Below, in pieces: positions 51,022-61,536 of a DNA stretch of 64,000 bases (position 1 is the first letter of the stretch; every line of letters starts with the position of its first letter). The notes beneath the pieces are model-generated. The model did no database searches. It was not told the origin of the DNA and saw only the letters and a program-made list of their open reading frames with translations. Source of the DNA: Pythium myriotylum. Its lineage: Eukaryota; Oomycota; Peronosporomycetes; Pythiales; Pythiaceae. The position numbers and the translations under genes are program-made. Location of the stretch: the NCBI GenBank assembly GCA_023091665.1, contig JALJCQ010000011.1:2666001-2730000 (forward strand), read 5' to 3'.

Positions 51022-52771
51022 ATGGCCGAGGACCGGCGCGCGCAGCTCGAGCAGTGGCGCCTCGCGCGGCGCCGCGTCGCGACCACGAGCGTGCCCGTGC
51101 AGCGGCGCGTCGTGCGGCGCGTGGCGCAGACGAGCCAGCGCGCGGCGGCGACGCCCGAGCTCGACACGTCGCGCGAGAGCGACGCGGCCGACAAGCCGCG
51201 CAAGGAGAAGCGCCGCACGAGCTTCGTGCTGCCGAGCCCGTCGAACGTGCCGGCGCTCGCGGGCGGCGCCAAGCGCGTGCTCACGCCCACCAAGCCCGGC
51301 GGCGAGCCGGCGCCGCGCGCGACCATGGAGAGCAGCGACGACGACGACGTCGCCTCGGACGGCGGACTGGGGCCGTCGCCGCGCAAGCGACGCGCCGTGG
51401 CTGTGGGGTCAAGCGAGCGCGTCGCCGCCAGCGTGGAGGCGGCGGGAGAGGACGACGAGAGCGCGAGGGCCTCGGACGGCGGCGAGACCGACGCCGACTC
51501 GCGCACGACGCTCTCGCTCGGCGCCATCGCCGGCCCGCTGCGCGTGCTCCACGCCTCGAGCGGCGAGGAAGAAGAAGAAGAAGAAGAGCAGCCACGCGAG
51601 AGCGAGAGCCAGACGCTGCCAGTGAACGAGACGTCGCCATCACGGGACGAGCCGACGACGACGACGACGACGACGGAGCCAGCGCCGCCGAGAGAGAACC
51701 CTAGCGAGGCTCCGCAGGCAGCAGCCGTGCCGGCGAGCGCGGCGCCGCAGCGCGTCGCTGTGCGCGTGCCCGCGACGACAACGAGCAGCCTCGCGCCGCT
51801 GCAGCGACGCACGTCCACGGGCGAGGCGCGCAAGTCGCTCGACGACACGCGGCCGGTGCGCTCGCTCCAGGAACGTCTGGATGAACACCGCAAGTGGGAC
51901 ATGGAGGACTTTGTCGTGACCAAGAGCCTCGGCAAGGGCAAGTTCGGTAACGTGTATCTGGCCAAGGAGAAGCACTCGAACGTGAGCGTGGCGCTCAAGG
52001 TGCTCTACAAGTCGCCGCTCGTGCTGGACGGCGGGCTCAAGAACCTCCAGCGCGAGGTCGAGATCCAGCACCGGCTTTTGCACCCGAACTTGCTTCGAAT
52101 GTTCGGCTACTTCTACGACGAGGCCTGCGTCTACCTCATCCTCGAGTTTGCGCCGCACGGTGAGCTCTACAAGCTGCTGAGCAAGGAGCGACGCTTCTCG
52201 GAGGCGCTGGCCGCGCACTACATCGCCCAAGTCGTCGACGCGCTCGAGTACCTGCACGGATGCCACGTCATCCACCGCGACATCAAGGTGAGTCTTGCAT
52301 CAGGGTAATCGCAAGGACAACAAGCAGAACAACGGAAACTGACTAGTGTTGGTCGTGCTGCAGCCCGAGAATCTGCTCATGGGGCCAAACCACACCATCA
52401 AACTTGCCGACTTCGGCTGGTCGGTCCACGCGCCGCAGCAGTTCGCCAAGCGGAGGACGTTCTGCGGCACACCTGACTACCTGAGCCCCGAGATGTTGCT
52501 GAACGAGGAGTACGACCATCGCGTGGACGTCTGGAGCGTCGGCGTGCTCGCGTACGAGTTTCTCTACGGCACGACGCCGTTCCATGTCGAGAACCAGATG
52601 GAGATGTACAAACGCATCGAGAATGTCGACTTCAAGTTCCCGAGCGATCCCCACGTGTCCGAGAGTGCCAAACGCTTCATCTTGAGTTTGCTCAAGCGGA
52701 ATCCTGCTGACCGCATGACCCTCGCACAGGCTCGAGACCACGAGTGGCTCTCGCAGCGGCCAAGTATCTAG
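51022..52771 (+). CDS. Aurora kinase
   Basis: Mitotic Ser/Thr kinase. Exons 51022..52287 and 52364..52771, 557 residues. The N-terminal ~290 residues are low-complexity (basic Arg-rich, poly-Glu, poly-Thr). The kinase domain begins at KWDMEDFVVTKSLGKGKFGN, followed by VALKVLYKSPL, EVEIQHRLLHPNLLRMFGYF, EFAPHGELYKLL and [10 protein letters not shown], with the intron exactly between K and P. The activation loop is DFGWSVHAP ... RRTFCGTPDYLSPEML, with the T-loop Thr in RRTFCGT. The DFGWS and the Gly-rich KGKFGN sequence are Aurora hallmarks. I cannot separate A/B/C types, and many protists have one. The start at 51022 is the first ATG; the frame is open 120 bp upstream without ATG. Confidence 0.93.
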
Positions 52772-52814
52772 CGAGGGTGTCCGATATCCATCATAATTTA
52801 TTAGCCTGTTGTCA

Positions 52815-54390
52815 TTACACAAGGCGATATGTGCCCTTCGCAAGGTAGATCACGGCGTCCATTTGAAGCTGCAACGAGAGGTCAGTTTTGGTGTCGGAAC
52901 ACGCAAGACAACGACAGACACCACGTACGTCGGTGAGCATGGCCTCCATCTTGTCAACTGCGAGGGAAGGAAACGCAAACTGCAAGTCTCGGAGCGTGCA
53001 GCCCGTCGAGCCGCCCTTGGCGATGTGGTCGTAGATCAGCTCTACAACAACGGCGCGTCAGATCGTCAACCCTCGAGTTGGAGCATCTCCACGAGACTCA
53101 CTACTCCACTCCTCGGGGGTCCTTTGCGTTGCCGAGGCCGTCACTGGCGGTTCGATCTCAAAGACCGCGACCCCGTGGTTCTTCTCCTCTGCCTCACTGA
53201 TGAACTGCCGCAAGTGGCGAACGACCGTGTTGAGGTTGCTGCCACCGACGAGCGGCAGCAGCGCAGGGACCGACTCGAGTTCGAGTGCCGACCGCAGTTG
53301 CGCGTACTTCCGCACTGCCTTGACGGTCGTGACGATCTTGCTGTTAAATTTGATGCGGTCGTTCACGCGGATGATTGAGTAGGGAGGATTGTTGAGACTG
53401 GGGTCGTAACGTCAATATTAAAAGCAAAACGAGTCGATCGGTTCGTGAACTACGCACCGCATCTCGAGTTTCTTGGCGCCGCTTGCGATGAGCTTGAGAT
53501 CTGCGCTAGAGACGTGGAACTGGTACTCTGCTGGTGGGAGCGCCGTCGGAGGCTGGTTCAGCACGCCAGGACCTGTCTTCATTTCGAGAAGAACCGGCTG
53601 CGAGGGGCGTGTTGGAGTCTCGGGATCCGCGAGCTTTCGTTTCGTTCCGGTGGTCGGCGTGGTCTTTTCACTGGCAGCGTCTGGAAATGGCAACAGCGGG
53701 ATGGACGAAACAACCACGTCACCTGCGTGGAGGTGTGGCTTCTCGTTCAAGTAAATGGCTTTCTGCCTGAGCACGATGAGTCAAAACCACTGTATCCAAC
53801 GGACGGATACCAAGCAACAACGCACACGAGCAGTGTCTCGAGCACATGGAGACTCTCGGCATTCGGATCGTCCATCACGCTAACACTCGCCGCGTCGATC
53901 CACCGCTTCCAAGAGCGTCCCGACGCGAACAGCGGCGCGTCTTGCACCTCCCCAAGTGCTCGCACCTGAATGCTCATTCTCCTCAATACCATTCCATCCC
54001 ACTCTCTCCGTTCCCACAACCACGCACCATCGTCCCTGGCTGCACCTCTTGCAGCTCGGCCATCGCGGCCTCTCCACGCAGCTGCAGCAGCGCGACGTCT
54101 GTGCCGTCGTCTGTCTCCACCACTCGCCACGTGAGAATCCAAACGCCCACGAACGCAGAGACGCTCGCTCGCCACCCACCGATCTCGACGCGCAGCAGCT
54201 GCGCGCCGACGCTCTCGCGCCACACGCAGAGCCCCTGGACCTGCACGCGCTCGACGCGCACGCGGCTGCGGCGCAGCGGCGTCGCGTCGGCGTCGCTCGT
54301 CGCCGCGACGTCGGCGAGAAAGACGCGCCGGAACCCCATTGACCACTGGGCGGGATTCCATCGTAGCTCCTCGCGCTCGGTATTTTCCAT
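52815..54390 (-). CDS. STN1-like CST-complex subunit with embedded ASCH domain
   Basis: Probable telomere single-strand binding protein. Exons: 54390..54180, 54122..54028, 53965..53826, 53766..53458, 53397..53102, 53041..52929, 52868..52815; 405 residues, all phases close. The N-terminal part fits the STN1 OB fold: LRWNPAQWSMGFRRVFLADV, VERVQVQGLCVW, VETDDGTDVALLQLRG, VQPGTMVRVRALGEVQ, and SVSVMDDPNAESLHVLETLL then QKAIYL. Residues about 220-340 look like an ASCH domain: LIASGAKKLEMR (GxKxxExR), IIRVNDRIKFNSKIVTTVKA, VRKYAQLRSALELESVPALL, and LRQFISEAEEKNHGVAVFEI. The end (LIYDHIAKGG, MDAVIYLAKGTYRLV) is winged-helix-like. The 57-nt first intron is in frame and stop-free. Converges with Aurora (43 bp). 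Confidence 0.7.
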
Positions 54391-54418
54391 TGGCTGAAAT
54401 ACCATCCAACTCGACGTT

Positions 54419-56521
54419 CTATTGGTTATAATTCCTCTCCGCTGGGCCTGTGACGTGTGTGTTGTTGAACTGCGAGTCGGCACTGCCGGCCCACATGCGA
54501 TGGAAGCGCGCGCCGCCGTGGCGCTTGGCCATCTGCTGCTCGCGCATCGCGACGCGCTGCTCCTGCTCGTGGACGCGGTCCAGGTACTCGAAGCGCCGCG
54601 CCGCGCCCAGCCGCGTTCGCGCGCGCGCTTTCCACTCGGCCAGCCGCTGCACTTTCTCGCGCTCGCTCGCCATCCCCGCGAGCAGCTCCTGCGTGTGCTC
54701 GTGGCGCGCCTGCCGCCGCGTCGCTCTCGCGCGAGCCTCCTGCTCGCTCGTGGATGGTGCTTCTCGGTACACGTCGCCGCTGTTGACGCCGCGAAGCATG
54801 GGGCTGAACGCCTCGCGCGTCGTCGTGCGGAAGCGCTCGCTGTCGCTCGCGAACTGCGCGGCGTCCGCGCGCATGCCGTCGCCGCCCACGCCCACGCGCG
54901 TCCAGTCGGTGCGCTGGACACGCCAGTACTCGTGGCGGTCCTGAGAGACCACCGCAAGCGGATTGAGCGTCGGCCCGAGCTCTCGCTTGGAGAGCGTTGG
55001 CGTTGACTGCGACACTGAGAGCGGACCGTGCGATGTCTGCGCGCGTGGGCGAAAATGATGAGGCGTCGACGCCGGCGGCGAGCGGAAGACAGGCGACGTC
55101 GCGATGCGACGCGAGAGATTCTCTTGCATGCAGCCACCCGCTTCAATGGATGGCAGTGACAGTGGCTCCTCGACGGAGGATGGCTGCCGCCTTGCAAAGT
55201 ACTCGGGATCGAACTCGTTGCGAGGAGTGAGGGGGACGTTAGCCTTGTAATGGAGAGCTGCGAGCTCTTTGCGGCGCCCATAGTCGATGAGGTCGGTCGG
55301 CAGCTCGCGCTTACCGGCACCAAAGTACTGCACAAACTCCTTCATGCTGATCCGCTCGTCGGCGTTGCGGTCGACCATGCGCACCATCTCGTCCATCTCG
55401 GATGGTTCCATCGTGAGCTGAAGATACTCCTTCCCGAGCGCGCTCTTAACCTGGTCGTACGACAGAAAGCCGTCGTTGTCCGTGTCGAACTGCTTGAAAG
55501 CGTAGATGAGCAAGTTCTCTGTCTTCCCGCCGTGGACGCCGAGGTCGCGCCCATGCTTGTGCAACAGCTCGCCGTTCACTTTCAGCCGCAGCTCCTTCAT
55601 GCGCTCACGTGCACGCGGCGACAGGTCGAGTGGAGCGCGGAACTTGAGCGCGAGCGAAGACGTTGGATCCGCTGCGACTGCGGCTTCGCGCACTTTGGTC
55701 GGAGAGTACGCGCTCGCGTGCTCCACGTACTCGCTGGCCGTAAACATCTCGGAAAACTCCTGGTACGCGATGCTGTTGTCTTCGTTGCGATCTACCTGGC
55801 GAAAGACGCGGCGGATGTCGGCTGGCGATAGCTCCACCTCAGACGCATCGACCATGTCGGTGAAACGTTGGTACGAGATGTGGCCGTTCGAGTCTTTGTC
55901 GAAGGCTTTGAAGACCGCTCGTACTGAGCCATAGCGATCCACGAAGGCCTCATACAACTTTTTCCGTGTCTCGATAAAGAACGCACGATCGGCTGACAGT
56001 GACGTGTCCGCCGCAGATTCCACAGTACCATCGTTCGTGTCTCCAGGGTGATCGGCGTGTGAATTTTGTTCTGTCGTGGTCTCGCCAACGTGAAGTGGTT
56101 CTTCATGTCGTGGGGCTTCACCGGAGGAATCTTCTCGCCGCCGTCGCTCACTCCGCACCACGAGCCCTGGAGATATGGGCGCCACAGCGGTCGCCGGGCC
56201 TGATGGCCGCAAACGCATGGATTCTTTCATAAGGTCGATGTTCGTTTCGCGGATGTGGTAGGCTGCAGACGCGGGGTCACCATGATTGTCTGCGGCACAG
56301 TATTTATGCTTCGCTAGCGGAGACACTGGCCGTGGTAACTCGGGCGTAGAGATATTCCTCGATAAATTGGTCGAGCCGACCTGGACCCGCTTGCGCTGCC
56401 GAGGCGGCAGATCTGCATGTGAGATCACCACAGTGGTGTTCTCAAGCGGTTTGACTCGAAGCGGGGACACAGGAACGCCGCCATCTCGTGGGCAACGAAA
56501 ATTCTTGCGCTGCAGCGCCAT
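54419..56521 (-). CDS. EF-hand protein of unknown role
   Basis: Intronless, 700 residues. At least four EF-hands in two pairs. Loops read DKDSNGHISYQRF, DRNEDNSIAYQEF, DTDNDGFLSYDQV and DRNADERISMKEF, with acidic residues at most calcium positions; the first three end in less typical F/V, so affinity is unclear. The N-terminal ~190 residues are disordered; the C-terminus (about residues 550-680) is Arg/Glu-rich helix (EYLDRVHEQEQRVAMREQQM). No orthologue is recognised; similar mixed EF-hand plus helical proteins occur in flagella, which is inference. Its stop is only 28 bp from the STN1-like ATG on the same strand. The first ATG (56521) was chosen over an upstream GTG. Confidence 0.75.
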   Translation of the reverse strand: MALQRKNFRCPRDGGVPVSPLRVKPLENTTVVISHADLPPRQRKRVQVGSTNLSRNISTPELPRPVSPLAKHKYCAADNHGDPASAAYHIRETNIDLMKESMRLRPSGPATAVAPISPGLVVRSERRRREDSSGEAPRHEEPLHVGETTTEQNSHADHPGDTNDGTVESAADTSLSADRAFFIETRKKLYEAFVDRYGSVRAVFKAFDKDSNGHISYQRFTDMVDASEVELSPADIRRVFRQVDRNEDNSIAYQEFSEMFTASEYVEHASAYSPTKVREAAVAADPTSSLALKFRAPLDLSPRARERMKELRLKVNGELLHKHGRDLGVHGGKTENLLIYAFKQFDTDNDGFLSYDQVKSALGKEYLQLTMEPSEMDEMVRMVDRNADERISMKEFVQYFGAGKRELPTDLIDYGRRKELAALHYKANVPLTPRNEFDPEYFARRQPSSVEEPLSLPSIEAGGCMQENLSRRIATSPVFRSPPASTPHHFRPRAQTSHGPLSVSQSTPTLSKRELGPTLNPLAVVSQDRHEYWRVQRTDWTRVGVGGDGMRADAAQFASDSERFRTTTREAFSPMLRGVNSGDVYREAPSTSEQEARARATRRQARHEHTQELLAGMASEREKVQRLAEWKARARTRLGAARRFEYLDRVHEQEQRVAMREQQMAKRHGGARFHRMWAGSADSQFNNTHVTGPAERNYNQ

Positions 56522-56689
56522 GGTGCTCACGGCAGGATCCGGTGTCGTGTCCCATTCGACGTCTTACCACATTGATGACTTCCCTAAAAATACACAGGTT
56601 AAGGGTATGCGGGCCTCACCAACCATCACCATCGAGGTAAAAGGCCACGCTAGGGATACTTGATATTTACCGATACGGACGCGATGCCA

Positions 56690-58456
56690 CTAGCGTTTCC
56701 GCTGCTTCTTGCTCGTCGGCCTGATTGCTACTTCTTCGTCATCATCCTCGCTACAGTGCTGTAAGATTGCGGCTTGCGCGTTTTGTCGAGACGGATACGT
56801 CGACTGCAGTAGGTCGGCGACAGATTTGTTGAGCTCAACTATGCGCTTGCGAACCCGCGTCGGGCCTAACGTGAACGAGGCACGACCATCCGCAACGCCT
56901 CGTGGCAGGATGCGACCCTCAATAACAGAGACCCACTCGCCCACCACGCCACTCCATAATGAAAAACTCACGAGCACGTTTTTCACTTGAACACCTCCTT
57001 CCAGATAGAGATCGTTGACAACACCTTCGTTCCAGCAGCCGTTGCGGTCCAAGACATCAATCGGTTCGCCCTTCTTTAACCGTAGAGCGTACTCGACCGA
57101 GGCTGCCACTGCCACCGCCTCGAAATTGCTAGGGCATGGCTTGGCTGCGAACTCGAGAATATCTCGAGGGCGACGCGCGAGTGTCACCTCACGCTCGATC
57201 TGGCATTCTGGATCGTCGGCACTCCATCCGGGCGGGTAGAGCTTCTTGTAGAGCTGCTCGAGTCTCGCAGCTGCGGCGGCCTCGGCCTGGAGGAGTGGTG
57301 ATATCTGGATGAAGCTCACGGCACGCTCGTACAAGGACTGTGATCGGCGCCAATTCAATGCTGAGACCTCGACGAGGCGCACAAGCGAGTTGTTGATCTC
57401 TCGAGACACTTCATCTTCTTCAATCGTGACTCCAAAGCTCGGTAGTTCGGTCGCCTCATCGCTCGGAATCTGTTCAGAGTACGGCGTTGGCTCCTGCTTA
57501 CCATTCGCGGCATCGTCTGTGCCGGGATCTTCCTGTTGTTTCACATCGTGCCGGCAGCTTCTTCGTGGAGCCTGGACCACCTCCTCTTCTTGTGTAATTC
57601 CGACTTCCAGAGCCCGTTCTTCAATCCAGCGGTGCGTCGACAACGGTGATCGAATCGACGCGGGGTGGATCGCTTCTGAACCAGGGTACTCTTTCCCTGT
57701 GAGTTTCCATGCGCCGCACGAGGCCGGATGGAGACTGTCCGCGGGTACAGCAGGTAAGGTATCCGCGTCGAGTAGGCGTCTCTTCGCCGCCTTCTTGGAC
57801 TTGCGCGCGGGCGATTCGTGTATTCGTGTCGCTTTTTCATCTGCTACATCACCGTTGCAGTCGTCGTCGTTCGCGCGCGCTCGTCTCGCTTCCAGTCGAG
57901 TCAGGAACTTCTCAAAGAGCGCGTCGTCGTACCCCCAGACCAACTGTCGGTAGCTCGCGATGCCCTCACATCCTGCAAACGGGCGTTTCTTGCAGGACTT
58001 GCCATTGGTGGTCGCCGCGCGGTTCTGCGCCGCGAGGAAGTCGGCTTCTTCCCAGGCGTCGCGGAACGCGCGTCCTCGTCTCGTGGCGCGCACGCGCAGC
58101 TGGTCGAGGTTGCGGTCGTCGGCGGCGTCGGCCGAGAGCGTGACGAGGTAGGCGTCGTCGTTCTCGAAGCGGCGCATGGCGCCCCAGACGTGGCTGTTGG
58201 CGGCCACGACGCTCGCGGCCTCTCGGCGCACGCGCGCGAGCTCGTCCATGGCGCTCGGCGGCGGCGCGTCAAAGTGCGCGCGCGCGGCGCTCCAGTCCCA
58301 GGCGACGGCGTCGCGCGCCTCGTCGTCGCGGCCGCGGCGCTTCTTGCGGCGGCGCTCGCGCTCGTCCGCCGCGTCGCTCTCTCGGTCCACGCCGCGGCTC
58401 TCGGGCGAGTGCGCGTCCTCGACGCTCGTCGCTTCGTCCGGCGACGCGACCCCCAT
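56690..58456 (-). CDS. Unknown nuclear-looking protein with tudor/SH3-like C-terminal segment
   Basis: Intronless, 588 residues from the ATG at 58456; longer frames upstream run into UBA2 and are not believed. The N-terminus has a basic ERERRRKKRRGRDD patch (possible nuclear signal) and a conserved-looking block (SYRQLVWGYDDALFEKFLTR). The middle is acidic/Gln-rich and disordered. Near residues 470-535, GEPIDVLDRNGCWNEGVVND and SFSLWSGVVGEWVSVIEGRI have the strand pattern of a tudor/agenet-type or SH3-like domain that could read methyl marks. It ends in a basic tail (SKKQRKR). I do not recognise the family. Confidence 0.6.
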   Translation of the reverse strand: MGVASPDEATSVEDAHSPESRGVDRESDAADERERRRKKRRGRDDEARDAVAWDWSAARAHFDAPPPSAMDELARVRREAASVVAANSHVWGAMRRFENDDAYLVTLSADAADDRNLDQLRVRATRRGRAFRDAWEEADFLAAQNRAATTNGKSCKKRPFAGCEGIASYRQLVWGYDDALFEKFLTRLEARRARANDDDCNGDVADEKATRIHESPARKSKKAAKRRLLDADTLPAVPADSLHPASCGAWKLTGKEYPGSEAIHPASIRSPLSTHRWIEERALEVGITQEEEVVQAPRRSCRHDVKQQEDPGTDDAANGKQEPTPYSEQIPSDEATELPSFGVTIEEDEVSREINNSLVRLVEVSALNWRRSQSLYERAVSFIQISPLLQAEAAAAARLEQLYKKLYPPGWSADDPECQIEREVTLARRPRDILEFAAKPCPSNFEAVAVAASVEYALRLKKGEPIDVLDRNGCWNEGVVNDLYLEGGVQVKNVLVSFSLWSGVVGEWVSVIEGRILPRGVADGRASFTLGPTRVRKRIVELNKSVADLLQSTYPSRQNAQAAILQHCSEDDDEEVAIRPTSKKQRKR

Positions 58457-58694
58457 GCTGCCGTGGAATGTGGCGAGGGATTTTGCCCCGGATGGCGTCG
58501 CCACCACCACCGCGTATACCCAACGCCCGCTGTCCGGATACGCGGGTCTTTCGAAAAACCGCTTCGAGAGCGAAACCAACAAGGAACAGTATACGGTATA
58601 GCCGGATAAAACGGGACCGCGCCCCACCAACGAGAAGCGAAACGCACACCACCAGGGGGGGGTACAGTACGTGAGGGTACGGAGTATACTAGGG

Positions 58695-60726
58695 TTACGC
58701 CACGCTGGACTTGGCCTTCTTGGAGACAGGACGGCCAGCTTCAACGTCGCCGCGGCTCCGCTTGCCTGGCGACGGCGTCGGGGCCTCGACGAGCATCTCA
58801 AAGTCCTCGTCGTGCTCATCTTCGTCCTCTTGAGCCTTTTGCTCTCGCTCGGCGGCCGCAGCGGCCGAGGCCTCGGCCACAGCGGCGTTGAGCTTCTCAA
58901 TGTCGCCGCCGAGCGCAAAGAGCTGCGTCGCGTCCTCGCCAAAGGCTTCCTGGTCGCGGTGCTGGAGCCGGATCGAACACTGAAAATCCTGCGAAAAGTC
59001 CTCGATCGACACGATCGTGTCGTGGTGGATGCCGTTGCCCGGCAGATCGATGAGCAGCTTGTCGAGGTTGGCCGCGAGGCTCTCCTCGGCGTCCTCGCCC
59101 TCTTCGTAGATCGTGCTGACGCCGACTGAGACCGTCGGCTCGTTCACGCCGAGCGTCTTCTTGAGCACCTTGTCCACGAGGTCGCGCAGCCGTGTACGCT
59201 TGGTGTCGATCGCGAGCTCGACCATCTGCTTGGAGCACACAAAGCACTTGGGGTTGGGCTTGGCGAGCGTCGTCGGGTTCAGTAGCACGCCGCGCGAGTC
59301 CCACGCGCGGTTGCAGTACGTGTACTTGCAGGCCTCGGATACGGGCTTCTCGGCGCGCAGGATCTTGAAGGCCTCGAGCACCTGGAGACCGGCCACGATC
59401 GCATTCGTCGTCGCGATTGCAGGGATGATGTTACCGGCAATACCCTTGCAGCTATAGAGCGACTCCATCTGGATCTTGAACACGGCTGCGCGCAAGTTCG
59501 CGCCCGCGGTCACGAACTCCATCGCAACGGCATCGTCCTTGTCAAACTCGTAGCTGCCCAGGTTCTCTCGCGATTGCTCTGACGACAGCATGCGCACTAT
59601 GCAATCCATAAATCTCCTGGCGCACTCGGCCACGGACCAGATTTCGCGGTCGTTCCAAGTGGCCGAGCCGTCGCTTGGGCCGTTGCTGGTGGCCAAAGCA
59701 GCGATTTCGTCCTTGAGCGTCGTGAGCTCCAGCGGCTCGGGCACTTTGGTCGCTGTCTTGTACACTTTAATCTCCAGCTTCTTCTTAATCTCAAGCTCAA
59801 AGAGTCCTCGGAACACCCCCTCAGCATAGCTCTTGAGCGAGGCCTCGTCAAAGCTCATATCGCCGGGCCGCGTCACGAGCGGCATGAACGAAGACTCGTC
59901 CTCGCCCTCGGGGTCTTCCCACAGCATCGAGTCGTTTGTCTTGCCAAAGAGCAGCTTGTAGCACTCCTTGGCCCACACGATGCAGTGGACCATCTTGTCG
60001 GGCGTGCTGCGGATCGTGCAGATCGGGTACACTTTCTGCGTCACCTTTTGCGTGCACTCGTAGCACTCGGTCTCGTCTTTCTTGATGACCGAGACCTGTC
60101 CGAGGTAACCGGTCGTGCCGCTCTCGATCAGCGGCAGCCCCGTCGCGAGGCAGAGGCGGTTCACGTGCTTGCGAGCGTCGACGTTGTCGAGCGCGTTGAA
60201 CACGAGCGAGAACTGGCGGAAGTAGTCGATGCCGAACTCGCTCGACTTGATGTTGCCGTGATGGGCCGTGATCTTGGCGAGTGGGTTAAAGCCCGTGGCG
60301 ATCTCTTTCGCCACGAGCGCCTTGGGCTGGCCCACGTGGTGCGACCGGAAGAGGAACTGGCGGTTGAGGTTCGACACGTCGATGGTGTCGAGATCGATCA
60401 GGTGGATGTCCACAAAGCCGCTGAGCACGAGATTCTTCACGAGCTCACATCCTTTTGTGGCAGCAAACACAGTGAGCGACAGTACTCAGCGAGCGAGCGA
60501 GCGGAGAACCCAAGGCGAATGGACACCTACCGATGCCGCCGGCGCCGACCACCAAGATCTTGGCGTTGCGCACCTTCTCCCGCAGGTCGCTGCCCTGTCA
60601 CACGTCACAGAAAACCCACTCTATGTGAGCTGCTGAAGAGCTCCACGCAGCGCACGTCGCGCGGCATCGCCCACAGTCGCGATGTGCACGTACCAACGCC
60701 GTCGCGAGAGCTTCCGTTGGCGCCAT
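58695..60726 (-). CDS. UBA2: SUMO-activating enzyme subunit 2 (UBA2/SAE2)
   Basis: Catalytic subunit of the SUMO E1, which adenylates and thioesterifies SUMO. Exons 60726..60694, 60594..60531, 60451..58695; 617 residues (human 640). Nucleotide-binding VVGAGGIGCELVKNLVLSGF is split over exons 2-3; IDLDTIDVSNLNRQFLFRSH follows. The catalytic cysteine is in PICTIRSTPDKMVHCIVWAK. Zinc-binding CxxC pairs are ECYECTQK and KCFVCSKQ. A ubiquitin-fold domain region precedes an acidic and then basic C-terminus (SRGDVEAGRPVSKKAKSSVA), which may include a nuclear signal. The first exon codes for 11 residues only. Paired ACCGGT sites lie about 50 bp upstream of the ATG. Confidence 0.95.
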
Positions 60727-60773
60727 TTTGCTCGGATCCGTTTGCCCCTCCAAAAGCGGCGGAAACTCTAAGA

Positions 60774-60789
60774 ACCGGTTGAAACCGGT
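60774..60789. promoter_or_regulatory. Paired ACCGGT motif (copy 4)
   Basis: ACCGGT at 60774-60779 and 60784-60789, 4 nt apart, beginning 48 bp upstream of the UBA2 ATG. Confidence 0.4.
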
Positions 60790-60799
60790 ATTTATCTGT

Positions 60800-61536
60800 G
60801 ACGTGTGAGCAGCTGGACCAATCGTGGTGGATGCTGTGACACTGATGTGACGATGGTGCGCTGCTCGCGCCACTTCAAGTTCTCTGCCGCGAAGGAGAAG
60901 CAGCCAGTGCGCTCGCCACTTCAAGTATCACCACGCGGGGGCGACGCAACCACGCGTATCATGGTGTCCGAGGGCACGGCTCTCCCGTACATTACATTGA
61001 TAATGGACGACGTGAGGGATATTTGGATCTTACGACCAGCTCAAGAAAGCCCCCGACCATTCACTATCTATCCTCAACCTATGAAAATGGTATGGGGGTG
61101 CACAGTTGGTGGTCCGAGGGCCTTCGTTGATCTGCGTCTATGTCCCCAACGAGGTTGCACTGTCCCGGCCGCGTCGTGACGACGACGCGCTACCTTCTCG
61201 TCGGGCTCGTCCCCTCGCGTCGATGGCCCGCGTGGACCGAGCGCGAGCGACGCGCGAAAAGCAAAAAAGCACGCGAGCCTCGTCCATTGGGGTGCGTTCG
61301 CAGAACGTGAGACCTTGTGTGACGCGTCTTTGGTTGAAGTGATACCGGTTTATCTACCGGTATTCAGACTTCCGTGGCGCAGGGGCCTGATTTCCGATCA
61401 CCCAATCACCCGCGAATGGGTCGTCCGTGGATGTTTGTCTTCTCCTCGCCCGTTCTCTTCTGTAGGCTCTTCAGAAAAAGGGCCGGTGGGTGTTACGGTT
61501 GAGCTCCTGGGGAGAGCCGAGAACCCTCCCTCCCTC
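60800..61536. other. Intergenic region between UBA2 and UBA/PDZ/HEAT gene
   Basis: About 730 bp between divergent genes with no supported frame. It holds two copies of CGCCACTTCAAG (60868-60879 and 60914-60925), also found upstream of the CxxC-rich gene at 11194-11205, and the fifth ACCGGT pair at 61344-61361. Confidence 0.5.
61344..61361. promoter_or_regulatory. Paired ACCGGT motif (copy 5)
   Basis: ACCGGT at 61344-61349 and 61356-61361, 6 nt apart, about 176 bp upstream of the ATG at 61537. Confidence 0.4.

Noticed and set aside
51600..51760. GACGAC and GAAGAA runs as a possible CRISPR or tandem array
   Set aside because: They encode the poly-Glu and poly-Thr stretches of the Aurora N-terminus; no spacer-repeat structure.
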